NCBI RefSeq assembly: GCF_016865525.2 | Contig: NZ_CP075169.1 | Location: 1,984,337 to 2,048,336 of the forward strand | DNA length: 64,000 nt | From: Sodalis ligni | Lineage (GTDB): Bacteria; Pseudomonadota; Gammaproteobacteria; Enterobacterales; Enterobacteriaceae | Direction: 5' to 3' | Shown: one piece after another, positions 23,214 to 32,356 of the stretch | Numbering within the stretch: the stretch's first letter is position 1 | How the letters are laid out: every line of letters starts with the position of its first letter | Position numbers and translations under genes: made by a program | The notes under the pieces: model-generated | The model's database searches: none | Told to the model about the DNA's origin: nothing | The model's input: the letters and a program-made list of their open reading frames with translations, nothing else

Positions 23214-23863
23214 TATATCAAGCCTTTGTTCCTGGCCTGGATGATGGCTTCTACCCGGTTGTGGACGGCTAATTTGCTGTAGATATTCTTGATATGGGTC
23301 GCCACGGTATGGCTGGACAGACTCAGCATGCGCGCTGATTCCGCCACGGTAAATCCCTGGGAAATATGCTTGAGAATATCCATTTCCCGCAGGGTAAGGC
23401 TATCCGGTCCCGCCTGGACGGCGGATTTTTCGGCGGGCTCGAAGCGTTTAAGCAGATGGCGGGCAATCTGCGGCGACAGGGGCGCGCCGCCGGCGTGCAC
23501 CAATTCCACCGCACGGGCAAAATCCACGATGGACGTGTCCTTGAGGAGATAGCCCCGTGCGCCGGCCTCGATGGCCCGTATCACATGGGCCTCATCGCCG
23601 AAAACGGTGGCTACCAGCACCGCGGTGGGGAAGGTCTGCTGCTGCAGGGTTTTGATCAATTCGATACCGTCCCCGTCGTGCAGTCCGAGGTCAATAATAG
23701 CGACATCGGGGACGGTGTGGTGTAACAACACTTTGGCTTCGGCCAGTGTGGCCACACTGCCGGCCAAACTGAGCTTGGGATGGGTTGTCACCATCGACTC
23801 GAATTCCAAACGCATAGATTCATCGTCTTCAACCAGTAAAACCTGAATGCTGGATGTTTTCAT
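23213..23863 (-). CDS. LuxR/NarL-type response regulator
   Basis: A 216-residue partner of the kinase gene. The receiver domain begins MKTSSIQVLLVEDDESM, with the phospho-Asp in AIIDLGLHDGDG and Lys in GYLLKD. The C-terminal helix-turn-helix has LTLREMDILKHISQG and SHTVATHIKNIYSKL. The ATG at 23863 is preferred to a TTG at 23893, which would add ten residues not typical of receivers. The adjacent MFS gene, downstream of the kinase's far side, may be a target but nothing shows it. Confidence 0.85.
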   Translation of the reverse strand: MKTSSIQVLLVEDDESMRLEFESMVTTHPKLSLAGSVATLAEAKVLLHHTVPDVAIIDLGLHDGDGIELIKTLQQQTFPTAVLVATVFGDEAHVIRAIEAGARGYLLKDTSIVDFARAVELVHAGGAPLSPQIARHLLKRFEPAEKSAVQAGPDSLTLREMDILKHISQGFTVAESARMLSLSSHTVATHIKNIYSKLAVHNRVEAIIQARNKGLI

Positions 23864-24168
23864 GGTGGCGCCATTGAGAAAAGAATTTTGCAACTCATTC
23901 GCTAAGTCTTGCCATTAGCTCCACTCAAGGCTCGGCGCGATTGATCACAGGGTTTGCGCCGGTCTGTTTGGTTATGCTTGAGAGAAAAAAAAAGGAAAGC
24001 CGGCATAATTAGTTAGCATGATCAGTTACTAAAACCAGTTTTGCATGGAATGACGGCATTGGGAAGATGAGATATTGCCCGGTTCAGCCCGCTTCTTGTC
24101 GGCCTTGCCAAAACAGGGGGTTCCCGGGCTCAATTTTCAGACTATTATCACCTTTTTTTTGTAGGGCT
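23864..24168. other. Intergenic region before the two-component genes
   Basis: About 305 bases between the MFS gene stop and the regulator start, both on the minus strand. A run of about ten A bases lies near 23985. It probably holds the regulator promoter; no site is recognised. Confidence 0.4.
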
Positions 24169-25377
24169 TTATGCCGGCAGGGACTTGCCCATGACTTTCA
24201 GGGTCCCGGCCAGGGCGGCGAACATCACCAGCATGCACAGCGCAACGAACAGTTCACTGCCGATTTGCAGTCCCCAGGTATTCGCCGCAAAGCCCATGAC
24301 GCCGACGGTTATGCCGGCGGTGATATAGCCGCCGAAAAAAAACGTGCCGGTGACCCCCGCCAGCTCGTCCGGCGGCGCGTACTGCTTGATAAGCGTAATA
24401 CCGGCGAACTGCGACAGGCTTTGGGCGAAACCGGCGCTCAGGGCCGCGGCCAGCAGCAAGCCGATGGAGGCCTGATATTCGGCGCTCACCACCAGTGCCA
24501 CCGCCAGCAGACCGAGCAGCTGGCTCACCAGCAGGGTAGTGAACAGGCGCCAGCGGCGCAGGGTGAGCTGAGCCATGGCGCCGGCGCCGAATACCACAAA
24601 GGCGCAGGCGCCCGCCAGCAGACGGCTGTCATTGTGCAACAGGCTCGCCAGCAGGCTCGGTCCGAGGGAGATAAACAGGGCCGACAGGGCAAAGGGCCCG
24701 GAGAATATCATGATTGCCAGCAGGATAATTCCCCGGTTGTGCTCGGGCAGCCGCGGTAGTTGAAACCAGGATTGTTTCCTGGTCCCGGCTACCGGCGCCG
24801 GCGGCGGGATGCGCAATACCGAAAACGACACCGCCGCCAGACAGGGGATAAGCAGCAGGAAAATCAGGCTGGTGGGCAGCGGGGCGAACTGGGCGAAAGC
24901 GCCGGACAGCAAGGGACCGACGCCGAAAGCCATGACCGTGGTAAAGCTGGCCACCAACGGGGCGAACCGGTAGCCGCGCCGAACCCCCGCTTCAATCACC
25001 GCCGCGGTGCCGGCGCTGGCGAAAGCCCCGCTGGCAAATCCGATCAATAACCGCCCGGCCGCCAGCCACAGCATATTCTGCGCAAAGGCGAAGCAGACGC
25101 AGGCGGCGATGGCCACGAACAGCGCCGGCACCAGCACCGCGCGCCGGCCATGGATATCCGACAGCCGGCCGGCAATCAGCAGCGATAACAGCACGCCAAG
25201 GTTATAGCAGATAAAAATGTAACTGATGCCGGAGGTGGGAAAACCCATTTGCCGTTGCCAGAGGATATAAAGCGGTACCGTCGCGTTGGCGGCGACAAAA
25301 ACCAGTAACAGGCCCAGTGTTACCCCTACCAGCGGGGGATGCGGCCGGCGGGGGGCGACGTGATGGTCAGATATCAT
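24169..25377 (-). CDS. MFS transporter
   Basis: A 402-residue protein with 12 predicted membrane helices. The loop 2-3 motif AGRLSDIHGRRAVLVP is typical of the major facilitator superfamily, and the acidic VIEAG near 125 and the GPLLSGAF segment fit drug or metabolite exporters. The substrate is not known. It stands alone, 305 bases upstream of the regulator gene on the same strand. Confidence 0.8.
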   Translation of the reverse strand: MISDHHVAPRRPHPPLVGVTLGLLLVFVAANATVPLYILWQRQMGFPTSGISYIFICYNLGVLLSLLIAGRLSDIHGRRAVLVPALFVAIAACVCFAFAQNMLWLAAGRLLIGFASGAFASAGTAAVIEAGVRRGYRFAPLVASFTTVMAFGVGPLLSGAFAQFAPLPTSLIFLLLIPCLAAVSFSVLRIPPPAPVAGTRKQSWFQLPRLPEHNRGIILLAIMIFSGPFALSALFISLGPSLLASLLHNDSRLLAGACAFVVFGAGAMAQLTLRRWRLFTTLLVSQLLGLLAVALVVSAEYQASIGLLLAAALSAGFAQSLSQFAGITLIKQYAPPDELAGVTGTFFFGGYITAGITVGVMGFAANTWGLQIGSELFVALCMLVMFAALAGTLKVMGKSLPA

Positions 25378-25748
25378 ACATTATCCGTACGGCTTGTGAC
25401 CCCTGGCGCAGGCGGCAGGGTCAACACCCGATCCTTTCCAATATTGAAGCGGCGGCAACCGCCTTGGCCATTGATGGCCGGACGAATCAGTACGCTATGA
25501 CGTTTGGCCGGGGTTGTCCAGCCCGCGGGGAGGAATAGCCACAAACGGATGTCAGTACCTAAAGCGAAACTAAAAATTTCATTTGAAAATAAATTTCCAT
25601 ATATATCTTTCATAATAAAAGTTTACTCTTTCAAATTGTGATGTATATCTGATAAATAAAAGGTAACTTGGCTACCTTAAGCATCGCATTAACAACACAG
25701 CCACTGGCGACCCTGTTGTTTTCCGCTTAAGCGAACCAAGGAGAAAAA
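25378..25748. other. Divergent promoter region of the sorbitol operon
   Basis: About 370 bases between the MFS gene and srlA. The right half is AT-rich and contains the CRP-like site at 25637-25652. A 79-codon minus-strand frame here has no family motif and is not called. Confidence 0.5.
25637..25652 (+). promoter_or_regulatory. CRP-like site upstream of srlA
   Basis: TGTGA-TGTATA-TCTGA matches the left half of the CRP motif TGTGA-N6-TCACA fully and the right half in part. It lies 97 bases before the srlA start. The E. coli sorbitol operon is CRP-activated, so the role fits. Confidence 0.5.
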
Positions 25749-26297
25749 ATGTTTGATGTCATAGCCCACGGAGCCGAGTGGTTTATCGGCCTGTTTCAAA
25801 AAGGAGGATCGGTGTTTGTCGGAATGGTCACCGGCATACTCCCGCTGCTGATAAGCCTGCTGGTCATCATGAATGCCCTGATCGTATTCGTCGGCCAGAG
25901 CAGAATAGAGCGCCTGGCCCAGCGTTGCGCCGGCAATCCCGTATCCCGCTACCTTTTTTTGCCCGTTATCGGCACCTTTGTGTTCTGTAATCCCATGACC
26001 CTCAGCCTGGGCCGCTTTATGCCCGAGAAATACAAACCCAGTTATTATGCCGCCGCCTCTTATAGCTGCCACTCCATGAACGGTCTCTTTCCCCATATCA
26101 ATCCCGGCGAGCTCTTTGTCTACCTGGGTATCGCCAACGGCCTGACCACCCTTAATCTCCCCCTGGGTCCGCTGGCGGTGAGCTATCTGCTGGTGGGCAT
26201 GTTCACCAACTTTTTCCGCGGCTGGATTACCGATCTGACCACGTCAATCTTTGAACGCAAAATGCATATCCAACTCGATCAGCACGTCCGGCTTTGA
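25749..26297 (+). CDS. srlA: Sorbitol PTS permease EIIC2 subunit SrlA
   Basis: The membrane subunit of the glucitol/sorbitol phosphotransferase system, which brings in sorbitol as sorbitol 6-phosphate. The 182-residue protein has [20 protein letters not shown] at the start and [20 protein letters not shown] and [16 protein letters not shown], as in E. coli SrlA. AAGGAGAAAAA precedes the ATG. It is the first gene of srlA-E-B-D-M-R-gutQ. Confidence 0.93.
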   Translation: MFDVIAHGAEWFIGLFQKGGSVFVGMVTGILPLLISLLVIMNALIVFVGQSRIERLAQRCAGNPVSRYLFLPVIGTFVFCNPMTLSLGRFMPEKYKPSYYAAASYSCHSMNGLFPHINPGELFVYLGIANGLTTLNLPLGPLAVSYLLVGMFTNFFRGWITDLTTSIFERKMHIQLDQHVRL

Positions 26298-26312
26298 AGC
26301 AAGGAGAATGAG

Positions 26313-27356
26313 ATGAACAGGTTTATTCGTATTGAAAAAGGCGAAAGCGGCTGGGGCGGTCCTTTGATTATCGAAGCGGTCCCGGGCAAAAAAGTGGTTT
26401 ATATCACCGCCGGCACCCGGCCGGCGATCGTGGACAGGCTGAGCGAGCTCACCGGCTGGCCGGCCGTAGACGGTTTCAAAGAGGGCGAGCCGCCGGCGGA
26501 CGAGATTGGCGTGGCGGTCATCGACTGCGGCGGCACCTTGCGCTGCGGTATTTACCCTAAGCGCCTTATCCCGACGGTGAATATCCATTCCACCGGACGC
26601 TCAGGTCCGCTGGCGCAATTTATCCATGAAGAAATCTATGTCTCGGGGGTGCGGGAGAACAATATCCAACTCTTGCCCGACGACCCGATGACGGATGCCG
26701 CTGTGCCATTGCCGGCTAAAGCGGACGTTATTCCCGCCGCGGCGGAGCTGCGTGCGGCGCCGGCCGACGGCCGTCACTTCGGCGACGGCAAGGAGTACGA
26801 CACCCGTAAAAAAATCACCGAACAGAGCGACGGCCTGCTGGCGAAAATCGGTATGGGCATGGGATCGGTGGTGGCGGTATTTTTCCAGGCCGGCCGGGAG
26901 ACCATCGACACGGTATTGAAAACCATCCTGCCGTTTATGGCCTTTGTGTCTGCGCTGATCGGCATCATTATCGCCTCGGGACTGGGGGATTTCATTGCCC
27001 ACGGGCTGACGCCGCTGGCCAACAGCCCCATCGGGCTGGTAACGCTGGCATTGATTTGTTCCTTCCCGCTGCTGTCGCCGTTCCTTGGCCCGGGGGCGGT
27101 TATCGCCCAGGTTATCGGTGTGCTGGTGGGGGTGCAAATCGCCCAGGGACATATTCCCCCTCACCTGGCGCTGCCGGCTTTGTTTGCCATTAATGCCCAG
27201 GCGGCCTGCGACTTTATCCCGGTAGGACTGTCACTGGCCGAGGCCAAGCAGGATACGGTGCGGGTCGGCGTGCCGTCGGTGCTCGTCGGCCGTTTTCTCA
27301 CCGGTGCGCCCACGGTATTGCTGGCCTGGGCGGTATCGGGTTTTATCTATCAGTGA
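26313..27356 (+). CDS. srlE: Sorbitol PTS EIIBC1 subunit SrlE
   Basis: Carries the EIIB phosphorylation site in [16 protein letters not shown] and the second membrane half. It works with SrlA and SrlB. It has 347 residues against about 319 in E. coli; the extra stretch is an Ala/Pro-rich linker at about 125-165 between the EIIB domain and the membrane part ([20 protein letters not shown]). The membrane part has [19 protein letters not shown] and [24 protein letters not shown] lies upstream, 15 bases after srlA. Confidence 0.93.
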   Translation: MNRFIRIEKGESGWGGPLIIEAVPGKKVVYITAGTRPAIVDRLSELTGWPAVDGFKEGEPPADEIGVAVIDCGGTLRCGIYPKRLIPTVNIHSTGRSGPLAQFIHEEIYVSGVRENNIQLLPDDPMTDAAVPLPAKADVIPAAAELRAAPADGRHFGDGKEYDTRKKITEQSDGLLAKIGMGMGSVVAVFFQAGRETIDTVLKTILPFMAFVSALIGIIIASGLGDFIAHGLTPLANSPIGLVTLALICSFPLLSPFLGPGAVIAQVIGVLVGVQIAQGHIPPHLALPALFAINAQAACDFIPVGLSLAEAKQDTVRVGVPSVLVGRFLTGAPTVLLAWAVSGFIYQ

Positions 27357-27377
27357 TTGAGTCGTTTAGGAGCCGTC

Positions 27378-27740
27378 ATGAATATCATTTACCAAACCAC
27401 CTTTACACGCATCGGCGATTACGCACGTGACTCTCTGGCGGAGAATATGGTGATTACCTTCCGCGAGGGAGCGCCGGAGGATATAGAGTCTTTTTGTTTT
27501 ATCCACCGCCCCGGCGAGAGCAAGGGCGATTTACAGTCCGGCGCAACGCTGCAGCTTGCCGGAACCCGATTTCCCATTACCGCGGTAGGGTCGGTGGCGG
27601 CCCAAAATCTGCGGGAGCTGGGGCATATCACTATTCGTTTTGACGGCGCGGGGCAGGCGGAATACCCGGGAACGGTGCATGTATCCGGCGCTGCGCCGGC
27701 GGATATTCCCGTCGGCAGTACGTTGATGATTCTGGCTTAA
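27378..27740 (+). CDS. srlB: Sorbitol PTS EIIA subunit SrlB
   Basis: The cytosolic EIIA that takes phosphate from HPr. It has 120 residues, starts MNIIYQTTFTRIGDYARD, and has the active-site His in CFIHRPGE, then ITAVGSVAAQNLRELGHI. The ATG at 27378 has TAGGAG before it; an upstream TTG at 27357 is not needed. It lies 21 bases after srlE. Confidence 0.92.
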   Translation: MNIIYQTTFTRIGDYARDSLAENMVITFREGAPEDIESFCFIHRPGESKGDLQSGATLQLAGTRFPITAVGSVAAQNLRELGHITIRFDGAGQAEYPGTVHVSGAAPADIPVGSTLMILA

Positions 27741-27762
27741 ATTAATTGTGCAGGAGAAGTTT

Positions 27763-28542
27763 ATGAAGCAGGTTGCGGTAGTCATTGGTGGTGGTCAGAC
27801 CCTGGGGGCGTTTTTATCCGCGGGTTTGGCGGAGGCCGGTTATCGGGTGGCGGTGGCCGATTTAAATGTGCAGCATGCCCGGCAGGTGGCGGCGGATATC
27901 AATACCCATTTCGGGTCAGGGACGGCGGAGGGTTTTGAAACCGACGCCACTAGCGAAAACAGCGTGCGCCAGCTGGCGCGGGAAGTGGATGACGCGTTCG
28001 GGCAGGTGAACCTGCTGGTCTATAGCGCCGGAGTGGCCAAAGCGGCGCCCATCACGGCGTTTAATCTGGATGATTTTGATTTGTCCCTGCAGGTGAATCT
28101 GGTGGGATACTTTCTCTGCGCACGGGAATTTACCAAATTAATGATCCGTGACGGCATCGCCGGCCGCATCATCCAGATAAACTCCAAATCCGGCAAGGTG
28201 GGCAGCAAGCATAATGCGGGCTACAGCGCCGCCAAGTTCGGCGGTGTGGGATTGACCCAGTCCCTGGCGCTGGATTTGGCGGAATACGGCATTACCGTGC
28301 ATTCGCTGATGCTGGGTAATTTGCTGAAGTCGCCGATGTTCCAGTCCTTATTGCCGCAGTATGCCGAAAAACTCGGCATCCGCCCTGACCAGGTGGAGAA
28401 GTATTATATTGATAAGGTGCCGCTGAAGAGGGGCTGCGAATATCAGGATGTGCTGAATATGCTGCTGTTTTACGCCAGCGACAAAGCATCTTACTGCACC
28501 GGTCAATCCATTAATATCACCGGCGGGCAGGTGATGTTCTGA
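27763..28542 (+). CDS. srlD: Sorbitol-6-phosphate 2-dehydrogenase SrlD
   Basis: Oxidises sorbitol 6-phosphate to fructose 6-phosphate with NAD. A short-chain dehydrogenase of 259 residues, the E. coli length. The cofactor motif is VIGGGQTLGAFLS, the catalytic pair is in YSAAKFGGVG with the Ser in QINSKSGK. AGGAGA precedes the ATG at 27763. Confidence 0.94.
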   Translation: MKQVAVVIGGGQTLGAFLSAGLAEAGYRVAVADLNVQHARQVAADINTHFGSGTAEGFETDATSENSVRQLAREVDDAFGQVNLLVYSAGVAKAAPITAFNLDDFDLSLQVNLVGYFLCAREFTKLMIRDGIAGRIIQINSKSGKVGSKHNAGYSAAKFGGVGLTQSLALDLAEYGITVHSLMLGNLLKSPMFQSLLPQYAEKLGIRPDQVEKYYIDKVPLKRGCEYQDVLNMLLFYASDKASYCTGQSINITGGQVMF

Positions 28543-28565
28543 GTCGTGGGTTCCCGGCGCTCTGC

Positions 28566-28689
28566 GGCCGGGAATTTTCTGCAAAGACAAATGGAGAAGG
28601 GATCATGGCCAGCATGCTGATGACCCCGGACGGGAACCTTTTGCCAAGACAAACGGAGGGCCGACGATGAATATGACCACCACGCTGAT
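28566..28689 (+). repeat. Imperfect 62-bp tandem duplication at the srlM leader
   Basis: The block with GCAAAGACAAATGGAG (28581) recurs 62 bases later as GCCAAGACAAACGGAG (28643), each followed by an ATG. The first copy therefore looks like a duplicated ribosome site and start region of srlM. Confidence 0.6.
28605..28670 (+). CDS. 21-codon leader ORF coupled to srlM
   Basis: A short frame starting at 28605 behind GGAGAAGGG and ending in a TGA that overlaps the srlM ATG (ATGA). It encodes MASMLMTPDGNLLPRQTEG plus two Arg. It is probably a by-product of the tandem duplication, but it would couple translation from srlD into srlM. Confidence 0.35.
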   Translation: MASMLMTPDGNLLPRQTEGRR

Positions 28690-29032
28690 TACCCTGGCCG
28701 CGCTGGCCTGGCTCTGCCAGATTGTCCTGGGGGGGTGGCAGATTCACCGCTTCAACCGGGCTTATGATGTCTTGTGCCGCCAGGGGGAGGCGGTGGGGGT
28801 GGGCCGCTGCGCCGGGCGTTTCAAGGCGCGGGTGGTGCTGGCGCTGGCGTTCGATGGGCAGGAACGGGTTTGCGCTGCCTTTGTGCTGCGGGGTCTGACG
28901 GTCTTTGCCCGCCCCCGGCCGGTGCCGGCGTTAATCGGTCTGCACAAATCCCAATTAAACCCGGATGTGATCTTCCCGAAAGATCGGGCATGTCAAACTG
29001 CACTTTTATTAGCGATTAAACCACAAACATGA
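28667..29032 (+). CDS. srlM: Sorbitol operon activator SrlM (GutM)
   Basis: In E. coli GutM activates the sorbitol operon. The 121-residue protein starts with one membrane helix ([20 protein letters not shown]) and continues [30 protein letters not shown] and [10 protein letters not shown], the typical order for the family. GGAGGG lies upstream. Its start overlaps a short leader frame. Confidence 0.9.
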   Translation: MNMTTTLITLAALAWLCQIVLGGWQIHRFNRAYDVLCRQGEAVGVGRCAGRFKARVVLALAFDGQERVCAAFVLRGLTVFARPRPVPALIGLHKSQLNPDVIFPKDRACQTALLLAIKPQT

Positions 29033-29129
29033 TATTTTCATTTTAAAAGATACTTCCTTTCATTTGAAATGTTCAAAACCGTTTTCACGGGCAGTGGGGG
29101 TATTCACTCATGTACGCGGGAAAATCGTT

Positions 29130-29901
29130 ATGAAACCAAAGCAGCGCCATGCGGCGATTCTGGAACATTTGCAAAGCCACGGTAAAACCTCCGTTGATGA
29201 ACTTGCCAGCCGCTTCGCCACCACCGGCACTACCATTCGCAAGGATTTAACCTTGCTGGAAGACGAGGGCTCGGTTATACGCACCTATGGGGGTAGTGTT
29301 AAGCAGGGAAGAGGGCGATCAGCCCATCGATCGCAAAACCCATATCAATACCGCTAAAAAGCAGCAAATCGCCCGCCGGGCCGCCGGCCTGATTAACGAC
29401 GGCGATTCGCTGATTTTTGATGCCGGCAGTACCGTACTGCAAATGGTGCCCTATCTGGCGCAATTCAATAATATCACCGTGATGACCAATAGCCTGACCA
29501 TTGTGAACGAGCTGGTGGAGCTGGATAACGATCAAACCATCCTGATGCCGGGGGGAACCTACCGCAAAAATTCTGCTTCTTTCCACGGCAGCCTGGCGGA
29601 AGCGGCGTTTTCCCATTTCAGTTTTGACAAGCTGTTTATCGGTGCCGACGGGGTCGACCTGAACGCCGGCGTCACCACTTTCAACGAAGTGCATACGGTG
29701 AGCCAGGCGATGTGCCGGGCGGCCAAGCAGCTGATCTTGCTGGTTGATTCGTCAAAATTCGGTCGTAAAAGCCCCAATGTGGTGTGCGAATTGAGCGCGG
29801 TGAATCTGCTGATAACCGATCGCGGTATCAATGAGGAATATTTATCGGCACTGCTTGAGAAGGGCATTAACGTTCTGCTGGTGGGAGAGAGTGATGAGTG
29901 A
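29130..29901 (+). pseudogene. srlR: Sorbitol operon repressor SrlR, frameshifted in a G-tract
   Basis: A DeoR-family repressor of the sorbitol genes. The N-terminal helix-turn-helix ([33 protein letters not shown]) is read to VIRTYGG. The rest, [19 protein letters not shown] onward with [30 protein letters not shown] and [16 protein letters not shown] [12 protein letters not shown], lies in another frame. The switch is at the GGGGG near 29291. Seven Gs would restore the TYGGVVL of E. coli SrlR, so two bases seem lost. The gene is otherwise full length. It could be inactive, giving constitutive sorbitol use, or rescued by slippage at the G-run, or a sequence error. Confidence 0.8.
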
Positions 29902-30955
29902 AGAAACAGGAATAGGCGGTCTGCTGCAGGGGGCGCGGGCGGCAGGAGCCGATGGCGATGACCGGCAGACCGGGGCGCAAGGGGCGGGCAGCGATGAAGA
30001 GTTGCTGTCCTATGCGCTGGAGACCCTGGATATCGAGCTGGCGGAAGCGCGGCGCATGCGGGATCGCCTGGACGGCAGTATCGTGCGCGCCTGCCGGCTG
30101 CTGCTGGATTGCCGGGGCAAGGTGGTGGTTTCCGGCATGGGTAAATCGGGGCATATCGGCAAGAAGATTGCCGCATCCCTCGCCAGTACCGGGACGCCGG
30201 CATTTTTTGTCCATCCGGCCGAAGCGCTGCACGGCGACTTGGGTATGATCGGCGCGCAGGATGCGGTGATCTTTATTTCCTACTCCGGCCGGGCACGGGA
30301 ACTGGATCTGATTTTGCCGCTGCTGGCGGAAAGCGCGATTCCCCTTATTGCCATCACCGGCTCCGGCGATTCACCCCTGGCCCGGGCCGCCGCCTGCGTG
30401 CTGGATGTGGGCGTGGAACGGGAAGCCTGTCCCATGGGTCTGGCGCCGACGTCAAGCGCGGTAAATACGTTGATGATGGGGGATGCTCTGGCCATGTCGC
30501 TGATGCGCTTTCGCGGATTCAATGCTGAACAGTTTGCCCGCTCACATCCCGGCGGCAGCCTTGGGGCGCGTTTGCTCAACCGGGTGTACCATCTTATGCG
30601 CAGCGGCGAGCGCCTGCCGCTGATTGCCTGCCGGGGCTCGGTGATGGACGCCATGCTGGAGCTTAGCCGCACCGGTCTGGGGCTGGTGGCGGTTTGCGAT
30701 GAACGGCAGCGGGTGGCCGGCGTATTTACCGACGGCGATTTGCGGCGCTGGCTGTTGAAAGGCCGCACGCTGGAAGATCCCATCATCGATGCCATGAGCC
30801 GGCCGGGGTATGTATTACCGGCGCAATGGCGCGCCGGCGCCGCGCTGGAAGCGCTGCATCAGCGGCATATTTCCGCCGCGCCGGTGGTGGACGAGGAGGG
30901 GCGCCTGGTGGGGGCGATAAATCTGCATGACCTACACCAGGCTGGCATTGGCTGA
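29894..30955 (+). CDS. gutQ: Arabinose-5-phosphate isomerase GutQ
   Basis: Interconverts ribulose 5-phosphate and arabinose 5-phosphate, the first step to Kdo, and sits last in sorbitol operons. The SIS domain has [24 protein letters not shown] (split here: [22 protein letters not shown]), HGDLGMI and [11 protein letters not shown]. Two CBS domains follow from about residue 235. It has 353 residues; about 30 extra, glycine/alanine-rich residues at the N-terminus exceed E. coli GutQ. The start overlaps the end of srlR by eight bases. Confidence 0.9.
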   Translation: MSEETGIGGLLQGARAAGADGDDRQTGAQGAGSDEELLSYALETLDIELAEARRMRDRLDGSIVRACRLLLDCRGKVVVSGMGKSGHIGKKIAASLASTGTPAFFVHPAEALHGDLGMIGAQDAVIFISYSGRARELDLILPLLAESAIPLIAITGSGDSPLARAAACVLDVGVEREACPMGLAPTSSAVNTLMMGDALAMSLMRFRGFNAEQFARSHPGGSLGARLLNRVYHLMRSGERLPLIACRGSVMDAMLELSRTGLGLVAVCDERQRVAGVFTDGDLRRWLLKGRTLEDPIIDAMSRPGYVLPAQWRAGAALEALHQRHISAAPVVDEEGRLVGAINLHDLHQAGIG

Positions 30956-30972
30956 AGCCGGCTTTTTACGGG

Positions 30973-32262
30973 TCAGAGTGAGAGCACCAGCGCCAGCGAA
31001 GCCAGGGTGACCAACAGCACCGGTACCGTCATGATGACGCCGACCCGGAAATAATAGCCCCAGGTGACGGACAGATTTTTCTGCGCCAGGACATGCAGCC
31101 ATAGCAGGGTGGCCAGGCTGCCGATGGGGGTGATTTTCGGCCCAAGATCGCAGCCCACCACATTGGCGTAAATCATCCCCTGCTTTATAACGCCGGCGGC
31201 GCTGCTGCCGTCAATGGATAATGCCCCCACCAGCACCGAGGGCAGATTATTCATCACCGACGATAAAAACGCCGTCAGCAAACCGGTGCCGAGAGTGGCG
31301 ACCCATAATCCCTGTCCGGCGAGATCATTCAACCAGCCGGATAATAAATGCGTTAGCCCCTCGTTGCGCAGGCCGTAAACCACCAGATACATGCCCAGTG
31401 AGAAAAAGACGATCTGCCAGGGAGCCCCGCGCAATACCTTGCCGGTATTGATGGTCGACCCCTTGCGCGCCGCCAGGTAGAGCAGCAAGGCGCCGAGGGA
31501 GGATATCAGGCTGACCGGCACGCCCAGCGGTTCCAGGCCAAAAAAACCGCATAACAGCAGTGCCAATACCCACCAGCCGGTTTTAAAGGTACGCAGATCG
31601 CGAATGGCTTTTCTCGGCGCCGGCAGGCGCGATCTCTCATAGGACGCCGGGATATCCCGGCGGAAGAACAGGTGCAGGGTGATGAGGGTGGCTATCACCG
31701 AGATAATATCCACCGGCACCATCACCGATGCGTAGCGATTGAAGCCCAGTTTGAAAAAATCCGCCGAGACGATGTTCACCAGATTGGATACCACCAGCGG
31801 CAGGCTGGCGGTATCGGCGATAAAGCCCGCCGCCATGACAAAGGCCAGCGTGGCCCCGCGGCTAAAACCCAGCTCCAGCAAAATGGCCATGACAATCGGC
31901 GTCAGTATCAGCGCCGCGCCGTCATTGGCGAACAGCGCGGCGACAACGGCCCCCAGCAAAATGATATAACTGAACAGGCGCCGGCCGCGGCCCCGGCCCC
32001 AGCGGGCCACATGCAGCGCCGACCAGGTAAAAAAGCCGGATTCATCCAGGAACAGGCTGATGATGATCAGCGCGATAAAGGTTATCGTCGCGTTCCAGAC
32101 AATCTGCCAGACCACCGGAATATCTGCAATATGCACCACGCCGGCCAGCAGGGCCAGCAGCGCCCCCAGGCAGGCGCTCCAGCCGATGCCCAGGCCGCGG
32201 GGCTGCCAGATAACCAGTACAATGGTCAGGATAAATATTGCCACCGCCAACGCCAACCCCAT
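30973..32262 (-). CDS. arsB: Arsenite efflux membrane protein ArsB
   Basis: A 429-residue inner-membrane transporter with about 12 helices that exports arsenite or antimonite. ArsB features are visible: [58 protein letters not shown] (in parts) and [31 protein letters not shown]. No arsR or arsC is next to it, so regulation and arsenate reduction must come from elsewhere. It converges with gutQ, 17 bases apart. Confidence 0.9.
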   Translation of the reverse strand: MGLALAVAIFILTIVLVIWQPRGLGIGWSACLGALLALLAGVVHIADIPVVWQIVWNATITFIALIIISLFLDESGFFTWSALHVARWGRGRGRRLFSYIILLGAVVAALFANDGAALILTPIVMAILLELGFSRGATLAFVMAAGFIADTASLPLVVSNLVNIVSADFFKLGFNRYASVMVPVDIISVIATLITLHLFFRRDIPASYERSRLPAPRKAIRDLRTFKTGWWVLALLLCGFFGLEPLGVPVSLISSLGALLLYLAARKGSTINTGKVLRGAPWQIVFFSLGMYLVVYGLRNEGLTHLLSGWLNDLAGQGLWVATLGTGLLTAFLSSVMNNLPSVLVGALSIDGSSAAGVIKQGMIYANVVGCDLGPKITPIGSLATLLWLHVLAQKNLSVTWGYYFRVGVIMTVPVLLVTLASLALVLSL

Positions 32263-32356
32263 AACACCCTCGTTTTTTTATGATTTATCCTGCGCATGAG
32301 GATAATACTAGCAATAGTCAGGGGGTGTCGGTTATGAAAAGAGTCATCTTCGGTAA

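Noticed and set aside
25374..25613. 79-codon minus-strand frame between the MFS gene and srlA
   Set aside because: It overlaps the start of the MFS gene and the srl regulatory region and has no family motif.
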